From positions 15,310 through 22,068 of the forward strand of contig DPKX01000255.1 of the NCBI GenBank assembly GCA_003542295.1: a stretch of 6,759 nt of DNA. Reading direction: 5' to 3'. This document shows, piece after piece, positions 5,975 to 6,759 of the stretch. Position numbers and translations under genes: made by a program. The notes under the pieces were generated by a model. The model was given only the letters and a program-made list of their open reading frames with translations, had not been told where the DNA came from and made no database searches. Each line of letters begins with the position of its first letter. Position 1 is the first letter of the stretch. Origin of the DNA: Candidatus Atribacter hydrocarboniphilus (lineage in GTDB: Bacteria > Atribacterota > Atribacteria > Atribacterales > Atribacteraceae).

Positions 5975-6759
5975 ATGCTTTCAAAAAAAAACAAGATACT
6001 CATTGACACTTTTTTAATCATTTTTGGAGCATATGCCTTGCTTGCTCTGCTGTCCTATGATGTAGGCATCCTTGGTGAATACATCAAAAATTTTTTATTA
6101 TATGTGTTCGGTATTGGTGCCTATATCATCCCGTTTTATCTGTTTTACCTGAGTATAGAAATCTATACCTTTGAACATCCCGGTCGATTTCGAACCTGGA
6201 GTCGAATCGCCGGGATTACTCTCTGGTTTACCATTTTTCTTACTGTTAGTCAGTGGCAGGCCGATCAAAATAATTTCGCCCTGCAATCGGGTGAATTCGG
6301 AGGTTGGTTTGGAAAAGCTCTTTTTTCTTCGTTAATTTATTACTTGGGCTCGTCTGGTCTTTTTCTCGTTCTTCTTTGTCTTTCTTTTTTTAGCACCTTC
6401 ATCATTGGTGAAGGACGCTGGATAAGAGCTCTTCTTTCAACTATCAAGAAAGGATTAAGTCTTTCCCCTCGGCATAATAATCATTACCCAGAAGAGGCTC
6501 AACCTCTTTCCCCAAAAAAAGAGACCAAAACTCGTCTCTTCCCAAAGAAAACCCAACCAAAAGCCGCTCCAACTTTAGAATCGAAAATAATAACTAAAGA
6601 ACCCCTTATATCTAAGGGAAAAAACCTTGAGGATGACATCTTTAGATTAGAAGAATTGGATATTGAGCCTCCAGCTGAACCCCTCCCTCAAATCGTTAAC
6701 ACCCCTCCAGCACCAGAAAAAACTGGAGGAGCAGTTTCTAAAGCGAAAAAAAAGAAGGG
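5975..6759 (+). CDS. ftsK: FtsK/SpoIIIE-type DNA translocase, N-terminal membrane part, 3'-truncated by window edge
   Basis: A frame opens at ATG 5975 and stays open to the window end (261 full codons). A TAA in the same frame at 5966-5968 makes this ATG the first possible start. The first ~150 residues look like the FtsK four-helix membrane domain: hydrophobic segments near 8-27, 40-63, 77-95 and 115-144, with the typical GEFGGWFGKALFSSLIYYLG stretch (106-125) before the last one. A Lys/Pro/Glu-rich linker follows (about 150 to 261), as in FtsK, where a flexible linker joins the membrane part to the ATPase motor. The motor and gamma domain lie beyond the window, so ATPase motifs cannot be checked. 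FtsK/SpoIIIE anchors at the septum and pumps DNA during chromosome segregation. A gene of this family downstream of pnp is usual in Firmicutes-like operons. The ribosome binding site is weak (AAAGATTGAG region). Codons 3-6 hold a run of nine A. Confidence 0.85.
   Translation, partial: MLSKKNKILIDTFLIIFGAYALLALLSYDVGILGEYIKNFLLYVFGIGAYIIPFYLFYLSIEIYTFEHPGRFRTWSRIAGITLWFTIFLTVSQWQADQNNFALQSGEFGGWFGKALFSSLIYYLGSSGLFLVLLCLSFFSTFIIGEGRWIRALLSTIKKGLSLSPRHNNHYPEEAQPLSPKKETKTRLFPKKTQPKAAPTLESKIITKEPLISKGKNLEDDIFRLEELDIEPPAEPLPQIVNTPPAPEKTGGAVSKAKKKK

Noticed and set aside
5983..6006. A AAA AAC slippery heptamer at codons 4-6 of ftsK as a programmed -1 frameshift
   Set aside because: The -1 frame reaches TGA at 6004-6006 after four codons, and no stimulating hairpin is visible, so a shift would only abort the protein.
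6003..6031. TTGACA (6003-6008) in ftsK as a promoter
   Set aside because: There is no acceptable -10 at 16-18 bases, and the hexamer encodes part of the first membrane segment.

Overview
This 6.76 kb window is a densely packed, single-strand (+) housekeeping operon of a low-to-moderate GC bacterium (about 40% GC by eye, not computed). Eight genes run in one direction with no gap longer than 38 bases: ylxP (DUF503, 5' end cut by the window) - rbfA - nrnA-type DHH phosphoesterase - truB - ribF - rpsO - pnp - ftsK/spoIIIE-type translocase (3' end cut by the window). Both ends are open, so the operon continues on both sides; from gene order elsewhere I would expect infB/nusA upstream.

The order ylxP-rbfA-nrnA-truB-ribF-rpsO-pnp-...-ftsK is the one known from Firmicutes, especially Clostridia, and from several deep-branching phyla. 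The purine-rich Shine-Dalgarno sites (GGAGGTG, AAAGGGGGT), the non-ATG starts and the compact spacing fit such a lineage. Some proteins diverge from textbook motifs, so an uncultured or deep-branching group (for example Atribacterota-like) is possible. I cannot settle the phylum from sequence reading alone.

Layout: bases 1-248 end of ylxP; 287-640 rbfA; 643-1647 nrnA; 1652-2557 truB; 2547-3485 ribF (11-base overlap with truB); 3486-3521 short leader with a strong ribosome binding site, preceded by a plausible promoter inside the ribF end; 3522-3791 rpsO; 3799-5955 pnp; 5975-6759 start of ftsK. There are no tRNA or rRNA genes, insertion sequences, CRISPR arrays, phage genes or convincing rho-independent terminators.

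The genes form a ribosome and RNA maintenance module. RbfA matures the 30S subunit, S15 is a primary 16S rRNA binder, and TruB makes pseudouridine 55 in tRNA. PNPase degrades RNA from the 3' end, and the DHH protein can finish the short oligonucleotides that remain. RibF makes FMN and FAD and is a habitual passenger next to truB. FtsK begins a chromosome-segregation function.

I did not find a previously undescribed system. The points worth a second look are local: a perfect 9-bp hairpin just inside truB, which lacks a visible ribosome binding site; replacement of the RbfA kink glycine; consecutive non-ATG starts in rpsO and pnp; a GATC x4 tandem that coincides with a changed residue in a PNPase motif; and motif changes in the DHH and RibF proteins.
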